Of a stretch of DNA of 5,771 nucleotides, positions 1 through 5,684 are shown in pieces. Within the stretch, counting starts at the first letter, position 1, and each line of letters begins with the position of its first letter. The DNA comes from DASRAP01 sp035277145 (GTDB lineage Bacteria; Gemmatimonadota; Gemmatimonadetes; Gemmatimonadales; Gemmatimonadaceae): positions 1 through 5,771 of the forward strand of contig DATELA010000022.1 in NCBI GenBank assembly GCA_035277145.1, given 5' to 3'. Made by a program: the position numbers and the translations under genes. The notes under the pieces are model-generated. The model did no database searches. It was not told the DNA's origin and saw only the letters and a list, made by a program, of their open reading frames with translations.

Positions 1-402
1 GAAACCGAGCACCGTGAGCGCCGCGTCCGCTGACGCGGCGCGCACATCCGCCCACACGGCCTCGAGGTACGCGTTGTTATCGGCAATGTCCGCGTCCCGC
101 GCTTCGCGCGTCATCCAGCTCGCGACGACGGGCGCATTCGCGTTGGCACCCGGCGTGCGATAGTCGGAGTCGTAGAAACGCTGCAGCGCTTCGGGAAACA
201 CAAACGCGCGATGCGGCGCAGACGGCCAGTGCGCGGTTTGCGCGAACGAAGCGGCGAGCTGCGCGTAGCCGTGCAGCGAGATCCACACGTCGGTCGTGTT
301 CGCGTCCAGTGCGCCGTGCACGAAATACCGCGCGGTGCGCGAAACCGTGATCGTGTGCTGCGTCAGCGGGTGCGCGTCCGCGTTGTCGTTGCTCGCCGTC
401 AC
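1..402 (-). CDS. Predicted esterase, alpha/beta-hydrolase fold (phospholipase/carboxylesterase type), C-terminus outside window
   Basis: The first 134 residues are present; the gene runs off the left edge. The reading frame shows the hallmarks of small serine esterases: the strand and oxyanion-hole motif VWISLHGYAQLAASFA (residues 39-54), then FVFPEALQRFYDSD (68-80), VVASWMTREAR (92-102), DNNAYLEAV (108-116) and finally TVLGF (130-134). In this family the last stretch continues as GFSQG, the nucleophile elbow, so the catalytic Ser, Asp and His would lie just beyond the window. No signal peptide is seen, so it is probably cytoplasmic. I chose the GTG start at 402-400 because it overlaps the TGA stop of the upstream methyltransferase as GTGA and is preceded by an AAGG Shine-Dalgarno element. 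The natural substrate is unknown. A longer antisense frame in this region (478-77) has an arginine-rich, non-protein-like composition and is a shadow. Confidence 0.8.
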   Translation of the reverse strand, partial: MTASNDNADAHPLTQHTITVSRTARYFVHGALDANTTDVWISLHGYAQLAASFAQTAHWPSAPHRAFVFPEALQRFYDSDYRTPGANANAPVVASWMTREARDADIADNNAYLEAVWADVRAASADAALTVLGF

Positions 403-1421
403 CGCACCTTACAGATGAGTCCGTTGTGCGCCTTGATAACGCCCGCGCGGCGAATGTCGAGACCGTTCTCGTGCGCATACAGACCCATTTGCCACACGTC
501 CATCAGCTCGCGATATCCGTAGTTCAGCAAGTCCGACATCACGGTGTAAAACGCGCGCGTGCGCCACTGATTGCGCGGCGTGGTAAGTATGACCCAGCCA
601 CCCGGCTTCACGAATCGCCGGTGCAACGCGAACGCTTCGGCTTTGTGTTCGTCGGGAAAATGCTCGATCAATCCGATCGAGACGACGACGTCGAACTCCG
701 CACCGTAGTCGAGATCGCGAATGTCTTTCACGTCGAACGTGATCGGCATTTCCTCGCGGTACCAGACGCGCGCGTGCCCCGTCGCCGCATCGACACCGAG
801 GAAGGGATACTCCTCGGGAAACTTTCCGAATCGATCGGTTTTGCAAAACTCGTCGTAGTCGACGAGCACCACGTCTCCGCCGGGGTACTGCGCGTACAAC
901 TGCATTGCTTCGTACCCGTCAGCGGCGCCGAGGAACAGGATGCGCGGCCGTTTCACATCGAGTCCGGTGAACAGCGCGCGCTTGCCGCGAGGGTCCCAAA
1001 TCGCGTCCTCGACGCGTTGCACTTTGTTCCACACGAGCAACTGCACGAGTTCGCCGATCGCTTGGCGCGCACCGTGCACGTCCATGTGACTCATCGAACG
1101 CAGCAGCTCGCTGCGCACGCGCGCCTGCGACGCCGGCACGTCGGTCATGAACAGCGTGTGGAAGTTCTGGTTGAAAAAACTCCAGCCCTGTCGCACGCTC
1201 ATGCGTCCGTGGTCTTCCTCCCACATCCGCTTGCCTTCGGACCAGCGCTCGACGCTGTACGGGCGTCCCGCCTGAGACCACGCGAGACGGGACCAGTCCG
1301 TCGCGGACACGTCATCAAACTGGTCGGGCTGCGCGTCGCGCAGATCGACGACGTGCGTCGGCGTTCGTTCATAGTGGCCGATCGCGTGGCGCGCAGTGCG
1401 CCGAACCGCTGTGGCGGTCAT
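399..1421 (-). CDS. Class I SAM-dependent methyltransferase
   Basis: A 340-aa protein with a Rossmann-type methyltransferase domain in its C-terminal half. Motif I is ILFLGAADGYEA (residues 161-172), a variant of the usual glycine-rich loop that binds S-adenosylmethionine. The acidic residue expected to bind the ribose is in VVLVDYDEF (184-192). Motif IV is FDVVVSIGLIEHFPD (243-257) and the post-motif strand is VKPGGWVILTTPRN (271-284). The first 160 residues are a helical, Trp-rich extension (WSRLAW, RWSEGKRMWEE, GWSFFNQNF) that probably forms a substrate-binding or lid domain; its family was not recognised. The protein appears soluble and cytoplasmic. The ATG at 1421-1419 lacks a clear Shine-Dalgarno sequence. 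The gene overlaps the esterase gene by 4 nt (GTGA), so the two are probably co-expressed. The substrate could be a small molecule, sugar or lipid; nothing in the sequence decides this. Confidence 0.85.
   Translation of the reverse strand: MTATAVRRTARHAIGHYERTPTHVVDLRDAQPDQFDDVSATDWSRLAWSQAGRPYSVERWSEGKRMWEEDHGRMSVRQGWSFFNQNFHTLFMTDVPASQARVRSELLRSMSHMDVHGARQAIGELVQLLVWNKVQRVEDAIWDPRGKRALFTGLDVKRPRILFLGAADGYEAMQLYAQYPGGDVVLVDYDEFCKTDRFGKFPEEYPFLGVDAATGHARVWYREEMPITFDVKDIRDLDYGAEFDVVVSIGLIEHFPDEHKAEAFALHRRFVKPGGWVILTTPRNQWRTRAFYTVMSDLLNYGYRELMDVWQMGLYAHENGLDIRRAGVIKAHNGLICKVR
405..410 (-). promoter_or_regulatory. Ribosome binding site of the esterase gene
   Basis: On the minus strand the bases read AAGGTG, and the AAGG core sits about 4-5 nt before the GTG start at 402. 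It lies inside the last codons of the methyltransferase gene. It supports the GTG start and re-initiation or translational coupling across the 4-nt overlap. Confidence 0.5.
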
Positions 1422-1487
1422 GGCCGCAATATTGCGCCGCCGTATCGCGGGTGGCTAGCATTCGCCCACTCTCCGGGAGACCATCTG
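1422..1487. promoter_or_regulatory. Divergent intergenic region with a 12-bp palindrome
   Basis: These 66 nt separate the methyltransferase (leftward) from the small membrane-protein gene (rightward), so promoters for both directions should lie here. A perfect 12-bp palindrome, CGCAATATTGCG, occupies 1425-1436, only a few bases upstream of the methyltransferase ATG. For the rightward gene, TTGCGC (1432-1437) and TAGCAT (1456-1461) are spaced 18 nt apart and weakly resemble -35 and -10 boxes. Both the promoter and the operator reading are tentative. Confidence 0.3.
1475..1480 (+). promoter_or_regulatory. Ribosome binding site of the 55-aa membrane protein
   Basis: GGGAGA lies 7 nt upstream of the GTG at 1488. 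This is a good Shine-Dalgarno match and fixes the start of the small gene; the same frame stays open far upstream only because it is antisense to the methyltransferase. Confidence 0.6.
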
Positions 1488-1655
1488 GTGTCGAACCAAG
1501 CAACGCAGGATTTGCACAACCGCGGCTGGGGCTTCGCGCTGCTGATCATTTTGCTCGCCATCGCGGCCAACGTGACCGCGTTCACGATTCATAAGAAGAC
1601 GTATTTGCAGCCCAAGTCGACGGCGGCGGCGGCGGAGACAAAAGCCGCGCACTAA
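1488..1655 (+). CDS. Small single-pass membrane protein, 55 aa, function unknown
   Basis: The protein starts at a GTG with a good Shine-Dalgarno sequence. It has a short polar N-terminus (MSNQATQDLHNRGWG, residues 1-15), one hydrophobic helix of about 18 residues (FALLIILLAIAANVTAF, 16-32), a basic stretch just after it (HKKTYLQPK, 35-43) and an Ala-rich tail ending in AETKAAH. The Lys pair after the helix suggests that the C-terminus stays in the cytoplasm, by the positive-inside rule. The Ala tail is encoded by five tandem CGG triplets (1621-1635). I recognise no family. It is divergent from the methyltransferase, and the next plus-strand gene begins about 70 nt downstream, so it may be a solo gene or the first of the plus-strand group. 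That it is real rests on the RBS, the clean helix and its fit to an otherwise empty gap. Confidence 0.65.
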   Translation: MSNQATQDLHNRGWGFALLIILLAIAANVTAFTIHKKTYLQPKSTAAAAETKAAH

Positions 1656-1664
1656 CGGTTTTTT
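1640..1664 (+). terminator. Weak candidate intrinsic terminator after the small membrane-protein gene
   Basis: AAAAGCCG (1640-1647) can pair with CGGTTTTT (1656-1663) around an 8-nt loop containing the TAA stop; one pair is a G-U wobble. Six T residues (1659-1664) follow the short GC part of the stem. The stem is weak and the T tract is partly used in pairing, so termination here would be partial at best. Confidence 0.3.
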
Positions 1665-1675
1665 CTATGCAATCC

Positions 1676-1696
1676 CGGCGTCGTGACACGACGCCG
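1676..1696. repeat. 21-bp perfect dyad upstream of the unknown exported-protein gene
   Basis: The arms CGGCGTCGTG (1676-1685) and CACGACGCCG (1687-1696) are exact reverse complements around a single central A. As DNA this is a typical shape for the binding site of a dimeric repressor; as RNA it could form an 8-bp GC-rich stem with a TGACA loop. No T tract follows on either strand, so a simple terminator is unlikely. It sits in the gap between the small membrane gene and the preferred start of the next gene, about 30 nt before that start. Confidence 0.6.
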
Positions 1697-1726
1697 TGGG
1701 CGCGCGTCGTGTGTATCATGCAGGCA

Positions 1727-2689
1727 ATGCAGTCACTCGTGCGTCTTGGCGCCGCCATCGCGGTGAGCGTGGCCGTCGCGCAACGCAGCGGAGCGCAGCC
1801 ACCACCCGATTCCAATACGCGCGCCGCGATACAGCGCGGAACGCTCGACACCGTGCGCCCTGCGCCAAAGCGCTATCCGTTCTGGCCCGATTCCGTGCCC
1901 GGCCCGCCCGCGCGTCCCGGCGCGATTCTCCCCGGAAAGCGCATCATCGCGTACTACGGCAATCCGCTTTCGACGCGAATGGGAATTCTCGGGCAGATCG
2001 CGCCGGCGCAAATGCTCGCGCGCCTCGAATCCGTAGCGGCGGAATGGGCCAAAGCTGACACGAGTGTGGGCGTACAACCGGCGCTCGAGCTGATCGCGGC
2101 GGTCGCGCAATTGAATCCTCAGCGCGACGGCTCATATCGCTTGCGCATGGCCGAGTCGATGATCGAAGAGGTGTACAAGTGGGCGCATGACCGCGGCTGG
2201 ATTCTCATCCTCGACATCCAGGTGGGGCGCAGCGACGTTGCATCGGAAATCGAACCGCTGCGAAAGTTTCTCGTGCGTCCCGACGTACACCTCGCGATCG
2301 ATCCCGAGTTCGACATGAAACCGCACCAGTTTCCTGGAAAACAGGTCGGAACAACGGACGCGAGCGACATCAATTACGCGATCGCGGTACTCGGCAACAT
2401 GGTGAACGTGCATTCACTGCCGCCGAAGATTCTTGTCGTGCACCGATACACGAAAAACATGGTGACGCGCGCAAATCAGATTGCGCTGGATCCGCGTGTG
2501 CAGGTGATCATGCACATGGACGGGTGGGGACCGCCGTCCAATAAACTGAGCACGCATCGGAACTACATCGAGCGAGAGCCTGTGCAGTGGGTGGGCTTCA
2601 AGTTGTTTTACAAGAACGACAAGCCGATGATGAGCATTACGGATGTGCTCAAAGTGAGACCGATTCCGTTGTTCATTACGTACCAGTAG
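1727..2689 (+). CDS. Exported protein of unknown function, probable TIM-barrel-like fold
   Basis: A 320-aa protein with a signal peptide (residues 1-23: MQSLVRL, then a hydrophobic Ala/Val core, ending SGA before QPPP) and a Pro-rich linker to about residue 70. The folded domain begins KRIIAYYGNP (71-80). It contains regularly spaced beta-strands ending in polar or acidic residues: ILILDIQVG (159-167, D163), HLAIDPEFDM (188-197, D192 and E194), KILVVHRYT (234-242, H239), VQVIMHMDGWG (258-268, D265), WVGFKLFY (288-295) and PLFITYQ at the C-terminus. This pattern suggests an alpha/beta barrel, and it recalls uncharacterised secreted or lipoprotein families I have seen in actinobacteria; no activity is known to me. 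I preferred the start at 1727 because it gives a clean signal peptide. In-frame ATGs at 1718 and 1667 are possible, but the latter would place the 21-bp dyad inside the gene and add a basic, non-hydrophobic lead. It ends 10 nt before the TauE-family gene, so co-transcription is likely. Confidence 0.75.
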   Translation: MQSLVRLGAAIAVSVAVAQRSGAQPPPDSNTRAAIQRGTLDTVRPAPKRYPFWPDSVPGPPARPGAILPGKRIIAYYGNPLSTRMGILGQIAPAQMLARLESVAAEWAKADTSVGVQPALELIAAVAQLNPQRDGSYRLRMAESMIEEVYKWAHDRGWILILDIQVGRSDVASEIEPLRKFLVRPDVHLAIDPEFDMKPHQFPGKQVGTTDASDINYAIAVLGNMVNVHSLPPKILVVHRYTKNMVTRANQIALDPRVQVIMHMDGWGPPSNKLSTHRNYIEREPVQWVGFKLFYKNDKPMMSITDVLKVRPIPLFITYQ

Positions 2690-2699
2690 CGCACGCGAC

Positions 2700-3440
2700 A
2701 TGTCGTTTGCGGCGGCGGCGCTCGCCCTGCTTGTTGGAGCGACACTCGGCCTGTTCGGCGGCGGCGGCGCAGTGCTCACGCTACCCGTGTTCGTCTACGT
2801 GCTCGGCGTACCGGTGAAAAGCGCGGTCCCCATGAGCCTGTTCGTGATCGGCACCGCGAGCATTGTTGGCGCCGCGGAACGATGGCGCCGCACGCGATTC
2901 GACCCGCGGCGTGCGGCGTGGCTCGGAGCGGCCGCAATGGTCGGCGCGTTCTTCGGCGCACAAATCGGAATCGCGCTACCGGTGCGTGCGCAGATGTCGA
3001 TCTTCGCGGTCGTCGTGATTGTAGCAGCAAGCCGCATGCTGTACCGCGCGACGAAGGAAAACCACACACCGCACTCGCTCCCGTGGGGACTCGACTACGT
3101 GGTGTTCGCGTTGATCGGTGTGCTCACAAGCGTGATCGGTGTTGGCGGCGGGTTTCTTTTCGTGCCGGCGCTCGTGACCGTACTCGGCATTCCAATGGCC
3201 GAGGCAACCGGAATCTCGATGATGGTAATCGCCATGAATTCGGCCGCCGCGCTGCTCGGGTACCAGGGCCACGTCGACATTCAGTGGGGGCTGGTGCTTT
3301 CGTTCACCGCGGTGGTCATCGTCGCAACGCTGATTGCCGGGCGTATCGCAACGCGCATACGCGTGCCAACATTGATGCGCGGGTTCGCGGTAATGCTCAT
3401 CGGCGTCGGTGCGCTCGTCCTCTTCGAAAACCTCCGATAA
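2700..3440 (+). CDS. TauE/SafE-family sulfite/sulfonate exporter-type permease
   Basis: A 246-aa hydrophobic inner-membrane protein of normal length for the family. It has the two-fold internal repeat typical of TauE/SafE: GLFGGGGAVLTLPVFVYVLG (residues 17-36), followed by VPVKSAVPMSLFVIG, and in the second half SVIGVGGGFLFVPALVTVLG (144-163), followed by IPMAEATGISMMVIAMNSAA. The two halves are joined by a charged loop around residues 116-130 (RATKENHTPHSLPW). About seven to eight membrane segments can be drawn. The family moves small organic or inorganic anions containing sulfur, such as sulfite or sulfoacetate, out of the cell. The gene directly downstream is a persulfide dioxygenase-rhodanese fusion, which points to export of sulfite or a related oxidised sulfur product. 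No good Shine-Dalgarno sequence precedes the ATG at 2700; coupling to the upstream gene, which ends 10 nt earlier, may explain this. Family assignment is firm; the substrate is inferred. Confidence 0.88.
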   Translation: MSFAAAALALLVGATLGLFGGGGAVLTLPVFVYVLGVPVKSAVPMSLFVIGTASIVGAAERWRRTRFDPRRAAWLGAAAMVGAFFGAQIGIALPVRAQMSIFAVVVIVAASRMLYRATKENHTPHSLPWGLDYVVFALIGVLTSVIGVGGGFLFVPALVTVLGIPMAEATGISMMVIAMNSAAALLGYQGHVDIQWGLVLSFTAVVIVATLIAGRIATRIRVPTLMRGFAVMLIGVGALVLFENLR

Positions 3441-3441
3441 C

Positions 3442-4845
3442 GTGTTCTTCTCGCGCATTTACGACGGCAAACTCGCGCAGGCGAGCTACCTCATCGGCTG
3501 TCAGACAACGGGCGACGCGCTGATTATCGACCCGAATCGCGACATCGCGCAGTATCTGCGCGCCGCCGCCGCGGAACGGTTGCGCATCACGCATGTGACA
3601 GAAACGCACATTCACGCGGACTTCATGTCCGGTGCGCGCGAACTCGCCGAAAAAACGGGTGCAAAACTGTTGCTCAGCAGCGAGGGTGGACCCGATTGGC
3701 AGTATGCGTTTGCGAAGTCGAGCAACGCGACCATGCTCCGCAACGGCGATTCGTTCATGCTGGGACGCGTGCGGTTCGACGTGATGCACACGCCGGGTCA
3801 CACACCCGAACACCTCATGTTCGTGCTCACCGATTTGCCGTCAGGTCCACATCCGGTGATTGCGTTCACGGGCGATTTCGTGTTCGTCGGCGACGTTGGG
3901 CGCCCCGATCTCCTCGAGAAAGCGGCGAAGGTGGCGAACACGATGGAAGCCGGCGCGCGCGATCTGTGGCGATCGATCGAACGCTTTCGTGCATTGGCCG
4001 ACCACGTTCAGGTGTGGCCGGGCCACGGTGCGGGCTCGGCGTGCGGAAAAGCATTGGGCGCGGTGCCATCGAGTACGGTCGGCTACGAGAAGCTCGTGAA
4101 TTGGGGAGTCTCCGCACCGAGCGAAGACGTCTTCGTTCGCGGCGTGCTCGAAGGCCAGCCTGAACCACCGGCGTACTTCGCGCGCATGAAGCGCCTCAAT
4201 CGCGATGGTCCGCCGGCGATCGGTGAGTTGCCTGCGCCGCACGCGATGTCTGCGGATGACTTTGCGCGCCATCGCAACGACGGCACAGTGTTCGTCGATC
4301 TGCGCAAGGCAAAGGATTTTGCGCGTGCGCACGTTCCCGGGAGCATCAACGTTCCACTCACGCGAAGCTTTACGACGTACGCCGGGTCAGTGGTTCCGTA
4401 CGATCAGCCGATCGCGTTCATCGCGCAAGACGACGCGGGAGTCGGTGTCGCTGAAGCCGCCCGCGATCTCGCGCTGATTGGGTTTGCGCCATCGGGCGCG
4501 TTTGCACCACCGTCAATCGTCGCACGCGCAACCGACCTTGCGAGTGCACCCGCGCTGGAGCCCGCCGCAGTCGTCGCGCGTTTGAACGCGAAGGTGCAGT
4601 TGGTCGATGTGCGCAACAGCGCCGAGCGCGCCGAGGCGCACATTCCTGGATCCCAGCACATCCCGTTTCCTGACGTTATTGCGCGCGCCGCTGAATTTCC
4701 GCGCAATGAACCCGTCCTCGTGCATTGCCAAACGGGTGCGCGTTCAGCGGTGGCGGTGAGCGCGCTACGCCGCGCGGGAGTCGATGCGATCGACGCAGGC
4801 GGAATTGTGCAGCTCGCACGAGCCGGGCTACGGACGGCGAGCTAA
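3442..4845 (+). CDS. CstB-like persulfide dioxygenase-rhodanese fusion (MBL fold, pseudorhodanese, rhodanese)
   Basis: A 467-aa, three-domain cytoplasmic enzyme. The metallo-beta-lactamase domain (about 1-245) carries HIHADF (H56, H58, D60), TPGH (H120), TGDFVFVGD (D145) and WPGHG (H195). H56, H120 and D145 correspond to the mononuclear iron ligands of persulfide dioxygenases (ETHE1 type). Phe61 stands where dinuclear glyoxalase II enzymes have a metal-binding His. A first rhodanese-like domain (about 265-360; VFVDLRKAKDFARAHVPGSI) has no Cys at the active-site position (IAFIAQDDAGVG). The second (about 370-467) is complete: VQLVDVRNSAERAEAHIPGS, then the catalytic loop VHCQTGARSA with Cys429. 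This architecture matches Staphylococcus CstB, which oxidises persulfides and yields thiosulfate. The GTG start at 3442 gives the usual family N-terminus (MFFSRIYDGKLAQASYLIG) and lies one base after the tauE stop, so translation is probably coupled. An upstream in-frame GTG at 3409 is less likely. Confidence 0.9.
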   Translation: MFFSRIYDGKLAQASYLIGCQTTGDALIIDPNRDIAQYLRAAAAERLRITHVTETHIHADFMSGARELAEKTGAKLLLSSEGGPDWQYAFAKSSNATMLRNGDSFMLGRVRFDVMHTPGHTPEHLMFVLTDLPSGPHPVIAFTGDFVFVGDVGRPDLLEKAAKVANTMEAGARDLWRSIERFRALADHVQVWPGHGAGSACGKALGAVPSSTVGYEKLVNWGVSAPSEDVFVRGVLEGQPEPPAYFARMKRLNRDGPPAIGELPAPHAMSADDFARHRNDGTVFVDLRKAKDFARAHVPGSINVPLTRSFTTYAGSVVPYDQPIAFIAQDDAGVGVAEAARDLALIGFAPSGAFAPPSIVARATDLASAPALEPAAVVARLNAKVQLVDVRNSAERAEAHIPGSQHIPFPDVIARAAEFPRNEPVLVHCQTGARSAVAVSALRRAGVDAIDAGGIVQLARAGLRTAS

Positions 4846-4926
4846 GGGCAAAGGGAAAGGGAAAGTCAGAAGCCCAAGGAACGCGTCGCAGTCCTTGGGC
4901 TTCTGACTTTCCCTGCCCCTTTGCCC
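4846..4926. repeat. 81-nt long inverted repeat filling the convergent intergenic gap; putative bidirectional terminator
   Basis: The arms are 35 nt each (4846-4880 and 4892-4926) with an 11-nt loop (4881-4891). They pair with only two adjacent mismatches (4856-4857 against 4915-4916), giving an inner uninterrupted stem of 23 bp and an outer one of 10 bp. The left arm begins on the base after the TAA of the persulfide dioxygenase gene, and the right arm ends 5 nt before the DUF481 stop, so the element is almost the entire spacer. The left arm opens with a purine tract that contains a 15-nt mirror repeat of AAA and GGG blocks (4850-4864). There is no long T tract on either side, so it is not a textbook Rho-independent terminator. 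It may block transcription from both sides as a very stable hairpin, protect 3' ends, or belong to a dispersed REP/MITE-like family. Confidence 0.85.
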
Positions 4927-4931
4927 TTCGT

Positions 4932-5684
4932 TTACCGCGTGATTTGCACGCCGGCAGTCAGAATTCTGTCGGACTTCTCGAACGTCGGCTGCGGGAGATT
5001 GTCGTAGCGAACCACGTACGACAGCTTGAGTCCAATCTTCGCCGAGATCGGCGCGACCAGCGACGTTTCGCTGTTGATGCGCCAGTCTTCGCTCGTCTCG
5101 AGATTCGGGAGCGCTTCGACAGTTTGCTGGAAGTACGCGCCCGCGCCGATCGGCCGTTTGTACCACACTCCAGCGCGCGCGGAAATAAAGTCGTCTTCGG
5201 TGTCGTCCACACCCACTTGCTGCGTCGCAACGGCGCCGGCATCGATGCGCAGGGAATCCGCGCGCGCCGTGGCACCGCGCCACACGAGGCCGAGCGATTG
5301 CTCTGTGCGCCGGTCGATGCCGGAGAACTTGTTGCGCTCGTACGTCGCACCCGCGGTGAGTCCGATGCCGGGCACAAATCCAACGAATGAATAGTCCGCC
5401 GATACGCCGGCGTTGAACGAATTCGCGGTCACCGAATCACCTGTTTGACCGTAGACCGATCGCAGGAACTGCGCGAACGACCAGCGATCGTTCGGCTTCC
5501 ACGATGCTTTTTGTCCGAGCGAGAACGTGCTCACCTCGGTATTGCCCGACGACTGCACAAACCCGAGATCGACGACGATGCCAACGCGCGATGGCGCGGC
5601 TGCCTGAGCGTGAATGGTGGGGGAAACGAGCGCGAGGGCGCCCGCAATGGTGCCGGCGACGGCGATAACGCGATACGCGTGCAT
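4932..5684 (-). CDS. DUF481 family (YdiY-like) outer-membrane beta-barrel protein
   Basis: A 250-aa protein with a signal peptide: the basic start MHAYR, a hydrophobic core to about residue 22, and a likely cleavage site after TIHA (residue 26). The mature part starts with the typical DUF481 opening VGIVVDLGFVQSSGNTEVST (34-53) and continues as alternating amphipathic strands such as SWKPNDRWSFAQFLRSVYGQ, SFNAGVSADYSFVGFVPG, GLVWRGATARADSLRIDAGA, SARAGVWYKRPIG and KIGLKLSYVVRYDN, ending in RILTAGVQITR. These fit a small outer-membrane barrel. Family members such as E. coli YdiY are called salt-induced outer-membrane proteins, but their molecular role is not settled. I chose ATG 5684 because it gives a clean signal peptide and has an AGG six bases upstream; an ATG at 5756 would add 24 polar residues. 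The gene converges on the persulfide dioxygenase gene across the 81-nt hairpin, so the two are separate units. Confidence 0.87.
   Translation of the reverse strand: MHAYRVIAVAGTIAGALALVSPTIHAQAAAPSRVGIVVDLGFVQSSGNTEVSTFSLGQKASWKPNDRWSFAQFLRSVYGQTGDSVTANSFNAGVSADYSFVGFVPGIGLTAGATYERNKFSGIDRRTEQSLGLVWRGATARADSLRIDAGAVATQQVGVDDTEDDFISARAGVWYKRPIGAGAYFQQTVEALPNLETSEDWRINSETSLVAPISAKIGLKLSYVVRYDNLPQPTFEKSDRILTAGVQITR

Noticed and set aside
426..1655. A 409-codon plus-strand open frame opposite the methyltransferase
   Set aside because: It is antisense to a well-supported methyltransferase, its translation lacks family motifs and is rich in Arg, His and Val, as expected from the mirror of GC-rich codons. 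Only its last 55 codons, from the GTG at 1488, form a credible gene.
1667..1726. Upstream ATG at 1667 (and 1718) for the exported protein
   Set aside because: The extra residues are basic and polar, no Shine-Dalgarno sequence is present, and the 21-bp dyad would fall inside the coding region. The ATG at 1727 gives a standard signal peptide. The 1718 start remains possible.
3841..4332. Minus-strand open frames inside the persulfide dioxygenase gene
   Set aside because: Their compositions are Arg/His-rich and they oppose a gene with full catalytic motifs, so they are shadow frames.
4846..4861. Possible G-quadruplex in the purine tract
   Set aside because: Only three GGG runs are present on each strand of the arm, one short of a standard intramolecular quadruplex; the long hairpin explains the sequence better.
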